Shown: positions 51,420 to 63,127 of the stretch, piece by piece
How positions within the stretch are numbered: the first letter of the stretch is position 1
How the letters are laid out: the number at the start of each line of letters is the position of its first letter
NCBI RefSeq assembly: GCF_964340395.1
Contig: NC_135553.1
Span: 8,300,001-8,364,000, forward strand
Length of the DNA: 64,000 nucleotides
From: Glandiceps talaboti
Taxonomy: Eukaryota; Hemichordata; Enteropneusta; Spengelidae
Direction of reading: 5' to 3'
The notes under the pieces: model-generated
Databases searched by the model: none
Told to the model about the DNA's origin: nothing
Seen by the model: only the letters and a program-made list of their open reading frames with translations
Program-made: the position numbers and the translations under genes

Positions 51420-53717
51420 TCAACCCTTCATTTATTTCTTTAATCCACTAGGAAATGAATTCATGAACTAAACAAAGATTCATTGATTATCTTCAATGTA
51501 AACCTTTTAATCTCCCGTCTATAGCAAAGTCACATATTTGAAAAGTTACAACAAACGAATCAAGTCTAGCTATAATTAATATTCAAATTCGTTTTCCCTT
51601 CTAAAAGCCAAATTTGTGTAGATTTCAATAAAAATGTTTTTTTTTTTCATTTCTGAGTACACGCACAATATATCACACAATATTCAAGCAATGGGGTACA
51701 TGTACTAGGTGATACGAATGCATTAAATTTTATTTCACTTCTGGAATTTCAAGTGATTTAAAATATCATGCGAGAAAGTTCAGTCGAATTACTCATGGCA
51801 CTCAATTACTACCATACTAGAAAAACTATCTGAGTTTGAATTAGTCAGCACGGTGGTTTTTTTTAACATCTCACGCATTTTTTTTACGAATTACACAAAC
51901 AAAATTCATGCACTGATAGTGCGCATGCGCATGAAATGTTACATGTTATCTTAATGTGAACACTAATTTAATAAACGGTTTTGTGGTAGAATCTTCATTG
52001 TCTCATCCGACGTTGATTTTGATTTTCACAACGAGATAAAATTTGTCTCCTTTTATACATATGCCTTCTCTTAAAATATGCCTGCGTATTATGTAATTTA
52101 CAACTTGTTTTTGGCGTTGTGTAACAAACATTAAAGAAATGAGTTTACTTATCCAGCGATTTCTTAAAAGTACAAATAAATTTACAATTTCAACATCAGA
52201 AATTTTCAAAAAATGTTTCCAGTTGTCTGTGAATCTGTGATTAAAATGATTTGTAAGTTCACACGTTACTTGGAAGAAAATAATGTAAATATCGCTATCA
52301 AGGTACAATTCATGACCAATACGAGAGCCTCGAGCTCAAACTTAAAACCAAGTCCTTTGACCATAATGAAAAATATACACTCAGCCAGAAACTACAGCGT
52401 CAGGTGTAACTATCAAGCAACCGTCGATACGAGTAAATGACATCAACGTGAACACTACTATTGTATTTTATACGACGAACGTGTTTCATTGTAAAGGCGC
52501 TTTACAAATAATATCATTCACGGAAATTTAAAAACAAACTCCACCTATTGACGTCGGTGTTTTCATGTTTTCAGATAAATCATATTTTAATATATAAATT
52601 ATGATGAGTGTTAAATTTGGTATCCATATGGCGATAATGATCTTCTTGATTTCAAAGTTGTGTATATACTTTGTTCACTTTTAGTTGATTTTCAGTGAGA
52701 GCTCGCAAACAGCACACTGTGCATGCGTTTTCATTTTAAAACAGTAACTATGTGTATATATGATATCGACAAAAAACTTAGTTTATAATTACTACCATAT
52801 CATGACATCATGACGACTGATATATTATGATTGACTTGATATATTGTCATGAATTATTTAAGGATTCACAGTGTAAACGTCCTATGGTATAATCATTTTG
52901 AAATTAGATTTCAAATTTAACATATACCAACAAATTACTATATAAAAATTGTTCACAAAATCTTCTAACAACGGCTTTGAATTAAACATACCCAAGTGTC
53001 ATTTAGAAGTCAAAATGACGATCGTTATAAAATTGCTGAGTTGCTAACTATTAACTGCCAGAACTGCGCAATATAAACTACACTTCGTCTGATTAGCGGC
53101 TCCTTTGCTGAAAAATCAATTTAATATACTGTACATGTTTTGCACAAATATCGACTTACGGTCTTGATGTGAAGATATTCATGTTCAAGTTGGATGTCGA
53201 ATTGTGGCAATTTAAAAAAAAAAAACATCTTGAAGGAATGTTGAATGTCACGCACTGACCTAATACTGAACCAGTAGATTCCACAACAGACCGTAGTTCT
53301 ACCCAGAGATGAATGCGATGGGCGACAGCGCCACCAGCGGCGAACCGGTCAATCAATTACATGATATTTTAACATACATAAAGGACTTTGATGTGCCAAA
53401 ACCGTTAGCCTTTTTTCTCAAAACATGTAAATGCTTCAAATCGTTGCATCTTCAGCCTTCACAGTGTACACACACATATTAAAATAGCATTTTACAAACC
53501 TGTAGACACAAACTACAGTCTGCATGAATGTGATATGTTTTTGCCTATGGCATTTTTTTGAATTGTAGCATTAACAATTTGGTTTACATATGTTATTGCT
53601 CAGAAAAGATAAAAAGGACAACAAAACAAACGATTTGAAGACATAAAACAGGTAAGTTTAAGCCTGAAAAAGTTTGAAGCTGCCAATAGCAGTTAACAGT
53701 GTAAATAGTTGGGTTCT
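50597..53717. other. Stretch without a recognised gene
   Basis: Contains the 3' region of the membrane-protein gene and a (GA)n tract at 51358-51412. The minus-strand 101-codon frame at 52003-52308 shows no domain. Confidence 0.5.
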
Positions 53718-53719
53718 AT

Positions 53720-53792
<73 letters not shown>

Positions 53793-53795
53793 TGA
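53718..53795. repeat. (AAC)n/(GAC)n microsatellite
   Basis: About 14 AAC units followed by about 11 GAC units, just beyond the 3' end of the BTB gene. Confidence 0.95.
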
Positions 53796-53843
53796 CAGGA
53801 AATCCATTGGTTCTTTGAAATGTCTAGATTATTTCAGATAAAG

Positions 53844-53849
53844 TTTATT
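53844..53849 (-). terminator. Polyadenylation signal of the BTB-BACK gene
   Basis: AATAAA on the minus strand about 30 bp after the stop codon; another AATAAA overlaps the stop itself (53877-53882). It supports the end of the gene here, without further kelch exons. Confidence 0.5.
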
Positions 53850-53878
53850 GTCAACTCCATATGGTTCTCAGTAATTGT

Positions 53879-56614
53879 TTATTCACGTGACAAAACAGAG
53901 CCTTCATATATTCTTGGCTTGCTTTCAGCATTTCTCCACTGTTCAATCTTTTCTTTCAAATCGTCGTTCTTGCTGATCATGTCATCATTGAGAACAGTTT
54001 CTGTGACATACGATTCAGACATGAACTTGAATCTGATCTGTGCTAAGACATCTGATAATAGTGCCTTTCGATTGTCGCGATCATAACGAACCCAGCTAAC
54101 GATGGCTTCATATACCATTTCTTCTTTTGGGACACGGAGTTCATCAGATGAAATCAAGTCAATCAGACGTTCTTTGTTAATATGCGGGAAGTAGTCATAT
54201 TGGCACGCTTCGATGAAATGCTGCAAAGAAAATGCACGTGCTCTCGTAGCAAGATCACTCTGACCAGCCGTTTCTGCAGCCTTCAGTGTCCTCAGACAGG
54301 TCTGGACGCTTAGAATTCTGGACATCAGAGTCAGGCATCCTTTCCAGGCATCAGTCATCTGTAGTTTCCTGGCACCATCAAAAAATCTGTATAATTCCCT
54401 TTCAGTGACAGCAAATTTTGATGTGTATGCGAAGTCTACTAGTTTTCGCAGCATATCAGGTTTGATCTCGGGAATTGGGACTTGGTCAGACTTCAGTTTT
54501 TCGGTAAACCACAGCATAAAGTGTTCACTGCTAGCTGCTAGAAGTGCGCGATGACATGGTAATACTTCGTGCCCAGACTTCAATACCACATCTACAAAAG
54601 CATTGACGGGCCGAAACTCATTCAGGGTATGGAGTAATTTGGAATTATGATGACGGTCACAGTAATTGAAATTATCGGATCTCTTGTACTCGGCCTCATT
54701 CTTGGAATCTTTAACCCCACTTTCGCTCTCTGAACCACTCTGGTCCTTTGTGTCCAAGTCACCAGTAGATATATTGGAATCTTTGTCACTCTCACTTTGT
54801 CTACCTGGACTTTTTGGTGGAGAATCACCATGTGTAACGAAGGCTTTGCAAGCAGAGATCAGGGTATCAATCTGGAAAAGTTCTGCAGCTTCAAGAAGAG
54901 ATGGAACTGTCCGCTTTGGAACAGAAATTTGACCTTTGTAAGCATAATCAACAACAGTTTTCAGAATGCTAGCCTGTACGCCTCTCATATCAATAATGTC
55001 TGTTTTAGCAGTAAATGTATTACACAGTGTGTCTCTGAAGTAACTGCAGCAAGCAGCCATGACCATGCGGTGACAGATGATTTCATTTTCTTTCACATGA
55101 AGAATGAGATCTGTAAACAGCTGGTTTTCTCTGAACTCATTCAGACGATTAAGTACTGTATCAGCTCGACATGTATCGTTATGGTCGATTACTGCATACC
55201 TCCCAGGTGGAGAATGCGATGGTCTTGGTGATGCAACGGGTGGGGCAATGTTCTCTTTAGGGGACAGATTTAGTATGGCTGGACGATTTCCAGATGATGA
55301 TTTCTTAGGACTGCCATGTTGTGTTCTTGATGAGGAAGTGACTGTTCTTGTTGTTCCACTTGCAGGTCTCGTTCTTCCAGATCCTGGTCTTGTCTGTGTT
55401 GTCGTTCTTGATGTTCTTGAATTTGAGGAAGGTACTGAGGCACCATCTTTCATTACCGTCCTCGTTGTTACCGTTGTTACTGTTCTCTTAGAGCTACCTG
55501 CAGGGGTTGTTCGTGGTGAGGATCCTGTAGTTGCTGTGGTTGTTCTTCGTGTTGTAGTAGAAGTTGGTCTGGTCGGTGATGATCCTGTAGTGGTCCTGGT
55601 TGTTCTCCTTGTTGTTGCAGAAGTAGTTCTGGTCGGTGATGATGTTGCAGTCGTGACTGGTCTCCGAGTGGATGGTGTTCTTGCTGTTGGTGGACTTGTT
55701 GTTTTTCTGTTTGATGGAGCTGACCTTGTTCGTGCGGGCGCTGTTGAAGTTGTACTAGCTGGTCTTTTTGTTCCTGGACCAGTTGTGATTTTGTCCCTTG
55801 GTGTTCTAGATGTTGTGGTCGACATTGGTCTAGGCGTCGTTCTTCTTGGTGTTTGTTTTCTGTCAGCTGAGGATGGACCCCGTTTGTTTGTAGGTGGAGC
55901 ACTGATCGGTCTTGCTCTTGGTGTACTTGGCTTGGCTGTTTTAGAGGGTGATGCACTGACTGGTCTTGGTCTTGACTTTGCAGCAGTTGACTTGTCTTTG
56001 TTAATAGTTTTCCGTAGTGGTCCTTGTCCTGGGGTTTCAATCTTATCTGAGTGTTTCCTAAGTGAACTAGCAGTTGGAGCAAATAATCTAGAAGAAACTT
56101 GTTTCCTTGGTGCAGCTGGTTTCTTTTCCTTTCCATTTGCAACCTCTTTTGATCTAGCAGGTTCCTTTTCTTTTCCTGCACTTTTTGGTTCGGACTTTGC
56201 TTTTGGTGATACTGGGGTATCCGTTCTGCTGTCTTTGTCTGTATCTTTATCAGGTGATTTCTCCGTCACTTTGTTTGTCTCTTCACTGATTGGTTTCTCC
56301 GTGGTTGTGTTGTCAGTCTGAGGGCACTTCTCTGGCTCAGAAGGGGTTTCTTTGCTGTCATCATCATTTTGCCCTGTAGGTAGGGTATCAGACTTAACTG
56401 CGTCATGTGTGGTCGGTATAGCTGTAGATCCATTTGCGTCGGATGCAATTCCATTCACAGGTCCATTTTCCTTAGTTTGAGTTTGTTCTCCTTCCAACTC
56501 ATCATGGATACTATTAGGTGTTTCTTTAACTGGTGCTTGCTTCAGGTCAGCTGGGTCTATGACAGACGTTCCTTCTGTTATAACTGTTGAATCACTATTT
56601 GCTTCTGTATCCAT
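53879..56614 (-). CDS. BTB-BTB-BACK protein with long disordered N-terminus (911 aa)
   Basis: One uninterrupted coding exon. The start at 56614 (MDTEANSDST) is chosen because an acceptor (TCTTTTTTAACAG) lies at 56638-56650, making the 16 codons before it partly intron and leader. Residues 1 to about 480 are disordered: acidic Thr/Glu/Lys-rich first, then basic Arg/Thr/Ser/Pro-rich with RTT and PTRTTS repeats. BTB 1 is at about 485-595 (LNEFRENQLFTDLILHV, ICHRMVMAACCSYFRD, VVDYAYKG). BTB 2 is at about 655-765 (LNEFRPVNAFVDVVL, PCHRALLAASSEHFMLWF, LVDFAYTSK). BACK is at about 770-885 (ATRARAFSLQHF, LISSDELRVPKEEMVYEAIV, WVRYD). BTB-BACK proteins usually serve as dimeric cullin-3 substrate adaptors, normally with kelch repeats; none follow here. 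The basic region could bind microtubules, RNA or DNA (inference). Confidence 0.9.
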   Translation of the reverse strand: MDTEANSDSTVITEGTSVIDPADLKQAPVKETPNSIHDELEGEQTQTKENGPVNGIASDANGSTAIPTTHDAVKSDTLPTGQNDDDSKETPSEPEKCPQTDNTTTEKPISEETNKVTEKSPDKDTDKDSRTDTPVSPKAKSEPKSAGKEKEPARSKEVANGKEKKPAAPRKQVSSRLFAPTASSLRKHSDKIETPGQGPLRKTINKDKSTAAKSRPRPVSASPSKTAKPSTPRARPISAPPTNKRGPSSADRKQTPRRTTPRPMSTTTSRTPRDKITTGPGTKRPASTTSTAPARTRSAPSNRKTTSPPTARTPSTRRPVTTATSSPTRTTSATTRRTTRTTTGSSPTRPTSTTTRRTTTATTGSSPRTTPAGSSKRTVTTVTTRTVMKDGASVPSSNSRTSRTTTQTRPGSGRTRPASGTTRTVTSSSRTQHGSPKKSSSGNRPAILNLSPKENIAPPVASPRPSHSPPGRYAVIDHNDTCRADTVLNRLNEFRENQLFTDLILHVKENEIICHRMVMAACCSYFRDTLCNTFTAKTDIIDMRGVQASILKTVVDYAYKGQISVPKRTVPSLLEAAELFQIDTLISACKAFVTHGDSPPKSPGRQSESDKDSNISTGDLDTKDQSGSESESGVKDSKNEAEYKRSDNFNYCDRHHNSKLLHTLNEFRPVNAFVDVVLKSGHEVLPCHRALLAASSEHFMLWFTEKLKSDQVPIPEIKPDMLRKLVDFAYTSKFAVTERELYRFFDGARKLQMTDAWKGCLTLMSRILSVQTCLRTLKAAETAGQSDLATRARAFSLQHFIEACQYDYFPHINKERLIDLISSDELRVPKEEMVYEAIVSWVRYDRDNRKALLSDVLAQIRFKFMSESYVTETVLNDDMISKNDDLKEKIEQWRNAESKPRIYEGSVLSRE

Positions 56615-56637
56615 ATTGATCTGATGATTACAAACTC

Positions 56638-58674
56638 CTGTTAAAAAAGAGAAAATCCCCAATTTAATTTAATGACGACATTTTGCCATAAACAAAGAAC
56701 ATATTACAATTATAGAATAAGGGAAATGTCGACATTTAATTTACCTTATTAAAGTTTGTGGTTTTATCGCTTTATTTGAGCAAAAATTAAAATAAATTTG
56801 ATAGAACTTATTACATATTGTTACACCGGTTGATATTTTCAACACTTGATGAAATACGTTTGTGGAATCAAATGAACAGTATACAACAAAGTTGACAGAG
56901 CAGCATACAATTCATTTTACTTCAAAGATTATATTCATAGACTAAGTGTATGTTTGCTGAACAATGTAAGATTTCGTAATTGTTCCATTATAAATCGAGT
57001 TTTTTTAGCCTGGCTTTCATTCTTCAGTACAGTGATTTTTTTCAGTGGTCTCCACCTAACCAAGCGTAACAAGGCAGAAAACATGACCTTATAACCCTTG
57101 CGGTGGATGAACCATTGTGCGAGAGAAATCAAACTTAATTACGAATACTCTTACACGTCAAATGCCCTTCGCTATGAGAGAAGCATTGTTTAGGCTTTAA
57201 TACGAATAGACGGTTTATGTTGTGTGCGGTGTATATTCGTAAAATCAAACAAATGCATTTGGTGGTGCTAAACAGCCGCTACAAAGGACGCTTTGTTAGT
57301 GGGAATTTCAATGTGAGATAATGCTTCTATCTGTAGTGCCACAACCTCAATGAAAGACATAGCAGCTGAAGCAACAGGTCAACGCGCCTTCCTTCGAATC
57401 TGTTGTTGAAGGAATTTATGACACGATTTTGACAAATTTATGAATGATAAGCAAGAGAGGGACCTTGAATGGTAAACTAACCACGATTGTGTTTAGAAAT
57501 GAGGTGGATTTCCCACATCAAGTACAAAAAAACATGACCTCGGTTAACCCCCACCCCTCTTTCAGATGATAAACAGATAATTGTATGCCGACGATGGTAA
57601 TATAATGATAATCTGCATCTATAGTTATTGTGTTTTGCAGATAATCAGAATTTTTCGCTTGTTTTTAAACAAATATCATAATGAGAAAAAAAATACAAGT
57701 AGATTCGATACGGTATTTCGACGCGGTTGTAGTAAGCAGGGACCTTTCTAAAGAAAGAATTGAGTGAATTGTGTGTCAGACAAAAAGGGCCAACAAACCC
57801 GCACAGTTGCAATATGCCGTCCACGTACACAATAGGATATCTGCAGACCACATACGTGCTGCTTTTCATACATCACATTACCTTCTAATAATAATCCTAT
57901 AGGGCGAGGTATACGAAAACATGAACTCGCTCGCCCACATACACGACATTCCCACAGAGACGGAAAATACGTGTGATTAATTACCTTGCTGTAATAATTA
58001 CACCAATAACACATACCTGTACATGACATTAATCCATACCGCTTACACTAGCTAACATGGAATTATATATTTCAATACATATATACTAGTAGTTAATAGT
58101 CAAACTCCCTGTTTAAACAACGGTAGGAGTAGTATTATCATATCGCCTATATTAACCACAGACATTAATTGCCCATGCAGTTCATCAACCCATAGTGTGA
58201 CAGCAATGGCTCCTTTGCTATGTTGAACAACTGCCATTCCTGATGTTAAATTGTGTTATGTGCGGCGTGTCGCTTTACTAAGATGACACTTGTTTGTGAC
58301 ATTTGTGTATTGAAATCGAATGGTCTCACTGTTTTGTAAATACTTCGAGTACGGTCACAGACTACCCCTTACTACACTGTACGTGTGCTTTGGCTACCGA
58401 TCCCTATTAACACAAATTAAGGGAAAGTTGACCTTGGCTTGGATTCGCATGGCTCGTTACACCATCGATCAATTTGTTTTATAGTGTTTTGTTTATTGAA
58501 TTATTAACTGACTAGTGTTTATTCCAGCTGTGTAGTCGTTTGCATTTAGCTGTCATGTTTTACCTGTAACCTAATGAAAGCGCTGAGTGTACACATGCGT
58601 CATCACTTTGCAAAGAGCTTCAAACCATTTTCAAAAAAAAATATTTATTGAACACATTAAAATAGCTTACTCAC
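56638..58674 (-). other. Probable leader intron of the BTB-BACK gene
   Basis: Bounded by the donor AGAG|GTGAGT at 58674 and the acceptor before 56637. Small open frames inside (56935-57132 and 57748-58029) have no recognised domain. The latter contains a possible alternative leader exon with donor GAAG|GTAATG. Confidence 0.4.
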
Positions 58675-58726
58675 CTCTATGCAATTGTAACAGTCGTTAT
58701 AAAGAGTCTTTCACCACACCTTGTTA
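58675..58726 (-). other. 5' untranslated exon of the BTB-BACK gene
   Basis: A 52-bp block with acceptor TCCTTTTTTACAG and donor AGAG|GTGAGT. All three frames contain a stop, so it cannot be an internal coding exon. Its position before the coding exon's acceptor makes a leader exon the simplest reading. Confidence 0.55.
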
Positions 58727-58815
58727 CTGTAAAAAAGGAGACGGAAACAAATATAAGTAGTAGTAGGCGGTTTTAATTTCGGATTCCGATGAGCGCACCC
58801 AGCCCGCACTTTTAC

Positions 58816-58891
58816 CTGTTACAACCAGTCTGAGCAAGATGGCGTACAGGACGACAATTTTAGTCATATAGGTGCTCCGTAGGCTGACAAT
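58816..58891 (-). other. 5' untranslated exon with upstream ORF start
   Basis: A 76-bp block with acceptor TTATGTCCTTACAG and donor AACAG|GTAAAAG. It holds an ATG at 58867 opening a hydrophobic frame (MTKIVVLYAILLRLVVT). Spliced to the exon at 58675-58726 it continues VTRCGERLFITTVTIA and stops two bases before that exon's end: a 33-codon upstream ORF. A YY1-like GCCATCTT word lies at 58837-58844. Confidence 0.5.
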
Positions 58892-59476
58892 CTGTAAGGA
58901 CATAAGGCACCAAAGCTACTACAATGACTCTATAGAAAAAGTAATGGAAGCCATTATATAGCATGTTGAGCTCAATGAAGCCCCATTCAGTAAACGCTAA
59001 TCATTGGGAGACAAAGTGGTCGGTAAGATTGATAGGGCTCTTCCTATTTTAACCATCAAAACAAAATTACAGTGGAATTTATAATTAAGTTCAGTCACCT
59101 GTTCAGTCATGGTGCAAAAATTAGACAAGCGATGAATATTGTAGCGCTTACGTAGACCCATCCACACGTAACGATCAACAATTCAACACTGTTGTGTTAT
59201 TAAAAAAACACGGTCTCCCCTCCGCCATAAATCTTTATAGAGGATTGCTGCTGTCACATTGATCAGACTGGAACACCCCAGAGCGTTCTCACGCTATTGC
59301 ACAGCCCTGGGTTATAGTATCCACCAACCAAGGTGTCTGACGATACCAATACACTACACGCAGGAATCCACAGTTGACAATATGTTACATCTCCGGTATA
59401 ATGTACCCAATCGTATACGTCTGCTGTGTGATTGTTGCGTTCAAAACCCGCAGAGTTAAGTGCATCCATTTATATA

Positions 59477-59485
59477 CTTTTATAG
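59477..59485 (-). promoter_or_regulatory. TATA box, minus strand
   Basis: CTATAAAAG, a consensus TATA element, predicts a start near 59450 for transcription toward the BTB-BACK gene. A GTGAGA donor near 59303 could end a first exon. The 68-codon frame starting at 59469 overlaps the TATA region and probably is not translated. Confidence 0.35.
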
Positions 59486-60486
59486 GCGAACCATACGTAA
59501 AGGTTCACGTGTTCCGGTGTTATACGTACGTTGCTGAGTGAGAGGTTACCACACAGATAAAGGGCTGACGTAAATTAAACAAATTGATGGAACTCACCTT
59601 TACACTATCCTCGATGGACAGACAGATGCAATTCACTGATTACAGTTGGGAGCTCAAGTATGAATAATATCAAGCGTTTGATAACGCCAGAGTGCATTTA
59701 AGTGTGCTCTTGTGCGAACTATAGCTACATGTATCTATCAGCTGTTGAAAGCCAGTCTCGTTTCAGTGAATATCCCTGCGCTTGTGTACTAATAAGCCTC
59801 TGTAGATCCTGTATGTGTTGGGGTGAGTCACTCTATCGATGGCCACGCCTTCTTTGGGGTCGACACTCGACCAATACGAAATAAAGTAATCCATTCATCC
59901 AGGGAACAAACAACTGGTTCCAGAAACCAAAAGCATGTGGGCCACAGCGGTACCATGTATCAATATATGCAACTCAGTCGAAACATTGTGAAAATATGAA
60001 AGCCTTCAGAGCTGAGGTCAACCAAAGGTCGCAAATGAGAATAATACTATATGGATATAATAATGTATATATAATCGGCACAATTTGGGTCATATGTCGA
60101 CAGTTCGATCAGGGGTCAACATACATGTAAAGTGATAGGTCAATCACTGTGAAAGGCTTTACTGCATGGTTGGTATCCCCTCTAACAAAATTGACAATTG
60201 TAGCGCCAGTATTATATATGTTCTCCTTCGAAACACTCACTTTAATAAACATTTAAAAAAAATAAAAAAATAAACATAAAAATGACAAAATAAAACAACA
60301 AATCTGACATCAGTCAATGCGATGATTCTTAAGTTGGTACAAGAAGAAAAAAAAACATACGTCCCGTAACGTTGTAAGTGAGTGCTGGCTATGTTTGATA
60401 CAAGCACACAGAAACCAATTGCAATACGAAACTGCACATGAGATGGCAAGGTTGAAATGAACTAATAATGGGCCACCATGCTAACA

Positions 60487-60735
60487 TTAAATGCTGACAT
60501 CAATCCACGTATCTGCGTCTAGTTTCAGTACATGTTTAATTTCAGAATAGATATTGTGAAGCAAGAAATTATGGATATTAAACTTAAAGTGTAGAGTTTC
60601 GTATTGGTTTCTGCGTGGTTGTATCAAACAGAGCCAGTCAACACTCGCATGAAATGGGCCGTATCTGTACTGACGATCGACCTCGTGATCATGGTTGATA
60701 TTGAATTTGTCAATCCCAACAACAGGTAACAACAT
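60487..60735 (-). CDS. Candidate terminal exon, 82 codons, unrecognised
   Basis: The minus strand has a strong acceptor (CCAGTATTCTTTGCAG) before 60735, followed by an open frame in phase 0 starting MLLPVVGIDKFNINHDHEVD. It continues through RYGPFHASVDWLCLI, an HNFLLHNIYSEIKHVL helix and LDADTWIDVSI to a stop. The composition looks like folded protein. The LDADTW word recalls the DxD motif of glycosyltransferases, but one motif is not evidence of a family. The upstream exons were not found; the first coding exon candidate at 63085-63127 ends in a different phase, so at least one exon would be needed between them. Confidence 0.3.
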   Translation of the reverse strand: MLLPVVGIDKFNINHDHEVDRQYRYGPFHASVDWLCLIQPRRNQYETLHFKFNIHNFLLHNIYSEIKHVLKLDADTWIDVSI

Positions 60736-61029
60736 CTGCAAAGAATACTGGTATGTCATGGGGGAAAATAGTTTAAACCATGTGAATGTACGGGGCTGTA
60801 TCTCGTCAAAATGATTATCAATTATTGTTCCATTATCAGAAAGCTAATAGGTACTAATTTCTTTTCCCATGACATGTCAGTATTATTTGTGTAATTCGAT
60901 GTGGGTAGCAAGTAAGATGTGAATGGTACATGTAAAATAAGCCAACAATCACAGACTAGACATGTCTGGATTTTAACTGAGGCGGCTAACCGATACGTTA
61001 TATAATTAAAAATGATTATTGAACAACCG

Positions 61030-61400
61030 TATCTCAAGACTAGCTTTTAGCTGAGGCCAAATCAAAAAAGGTTGTTGGTTCCGGTTACCCGACCCACCTA
61101 GTTTTTCACGCCGACCCTGAACTTTTTTTTACATATTCGAGAGAAAAAAAAAGAAAATTGCGGAAACTGACATCAACTGAAAAAGACAATATAAAACTGT
61201 TCTTCCAATCTGTAATGGCTGTACATCTGATGAGTAGAAACCAAAAACACAGACCATATGGAAAACAACGAAAAACATAACTTCCTGAACTAGACACTCA
61301 CATAGGAAAAAAATAAAAAATAAATAAAAAATCTACCTACCCCACCTATTCTAAAATTGAATGTAATCAGAACCACACAATTTTTTTTACGCCTAATCGT
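61030..61400. repeat. Candidate interspersed repeat
   Basis: T- and A-rich tracts alternate with GGTTCCGGTTACCCGACC, CACGCCGACCCTGAAC and CTACCCCACCTATTC words that look like a SINE or other interspersed repeat. The region contains AAATAAATAAAAAA. Family not identified and no second copy was found in the window. Confidence 0.25.
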
Positions 61401-63084
61401 TTTCGACAGAACGCGTGACTGTACTTCTATCTGTATACTGTTATAGCATAGAATCCAGGCGAATGGGGGGGGGGTTAATTTTGATTAAAAAGATTATCAC
61501 CCGATAGATCATCACCGCCGGTCATTATTATTATCATCATCATCAGCAGCAGCAGCAGCAGTAGCAGCAGCAGCAGCATGTCGTAGTAATCGTCGTGTTA
61601 TCGTCGCCCTGGTCATAACCACCCATTCATTTGTGCAGACTTTTATGTTAACTACACTTTTCATTTCATCCAACAATTACGTGTATTTGACGAAGGTAAC
61701 GAAAATATTCGCGCACTTACTACTACTGAAAATAGTCAAAAAACAATTGTTGCTTTCCAATACGTAAAATGACACTCCCAGAAGTCACAAATCTGTCAAG
61801 TTCAAGTGACGAACATGAACCACATATCCTTGCCTTACTTCTTGTAATGAGTCTTTTGGGACGTGACTTGAGATGCCCTCGGCGTGGTTGTCATTACGCC
61901 GAGACGTGAAAAGAAAGTCCTTCACACAAACACTGGTATGATACCCAAGGATAGGGTTACATAAAATGGTGACCACAGACAGTCATGTTGTTTACCTACC
62001 ATACCATCGCACATGTAGGTAATCCGATATATACCTTAAATCGGTGACGACCTCTAAATCATTTCATCCAGTAGTTTATTACTGCAAGTTTTAGGTTCCG
62101 TATGATTTTGGGGTTTTGGGTTTGAATTTTAATTATTTTGCTTTATTGATTTTTTTTAATGAAATTATTTCCCAATTACATATATTTCGAAATTGTGACA
62201 CGAGAAGGGAGTTACTGTAGACAATAAATTCTTCCACTTATGAACGAAGAAAAATAATCTTTCTGAATTGAATAACAGATAACTAACTGTGTTAGTTATC
62301 TGTGATTGAATTGAATTTAATTGAATTGAATTGAATTGAATTTGAACAAAGAGTGTTTTTGAATAACAACAATCATCGCTCAGGGTTTGAATGATAAGTT
62401 AGCTACCATAAGTTGTCGGAACACACTGTAACACCCATGGTCATCAACCCCCACCACACCCCAATTTTAATATCGTAACGTTAATTTCAAATGGTCTGCA
62501 GGTAGATCTCACCTGTATGTGAACTGTTAAATATTGACGTAAGCTCCCATGAAGTGATATTGTTCAATTATATTCTTACAACTTATATCAACATAAATGT
62601 ACGTGCACATTTACAGGAAGATGAAAGTACAGTGGCCCTGCATTGTCTGACTGTGGTTTGTCAATACCCTCTTTCACTGACCAGTCAGGCTAAAATGTTG
62701 AAACTTGGGACACAAATGGGATTATTTGATTAGAAGTTCAAATAATCTCGTTTGCTTTTGATAAACAGACGAAGTATAAATAGCACGATTGCTACATATG
62801 TTAACACATCGTATTTGATTTGGGTAAACATAACGGAGATATACACATCAAATATAGCATTAGTACAGTGTAAACATGCATGCCGCAAAAAACGTCAAGA
62901 AGAAGCTCGACTGGTACATGGTTTGTCCCAGGGTTGTGTTTGTTCTGTGGCTATGTATTTTCAATACACACTCTTTCAAAGTACTCTATATACCTACTAC
63001 GGTTTAATTTTATTACCTTTTATTACTTTAACGGTGTCTAGAAATATGAGTGGGCGTGACTGGTAGATTGTTATGTAAACTTAC
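61401..63084. other. Stretch without a firm gene
   Basis: Contains a (CAG)n-type tract at 61540-61577 and a (GAATT)n tract at about 62305-62342. A weak minus-strand exon candidate (61848-61976, donor GAA|GTAAGG) lacks a good acceptor. Nothing else recognised. Confidence 0.4.
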
Positions 63085-63127
63085 CTCGGCTGAAACCGCT
63101 CCTGTTCTGTTCTGTATTCGTTACCAT
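63085..63127 (-). CDS. Candidate first coding exon (14 codons)
   Basis: ATG in strong context (AATACCATGG) at 63127 reads MVTNTEQNRSGFSR into a consensus donor CGAG|GTAAGT at 63085, ending in phase 1. No matching second exon was found, so the product is unknown. Confidence 0.35.

Noticed and set aside
55104-56321. 405-codon plus-strand frame opposite the BTB gene
   Set aside because: Shadow of the low-complexity Thr/Arg/Pro-rich coding region; Val/Leu/Gly-rich with no domain.
59263-59469. 68-codon minus-strand frame
   Set aside because: Its ATG lies about 10 bp after a consensus TATA box, upstream of the expected transcription start; more likely leader sequence.
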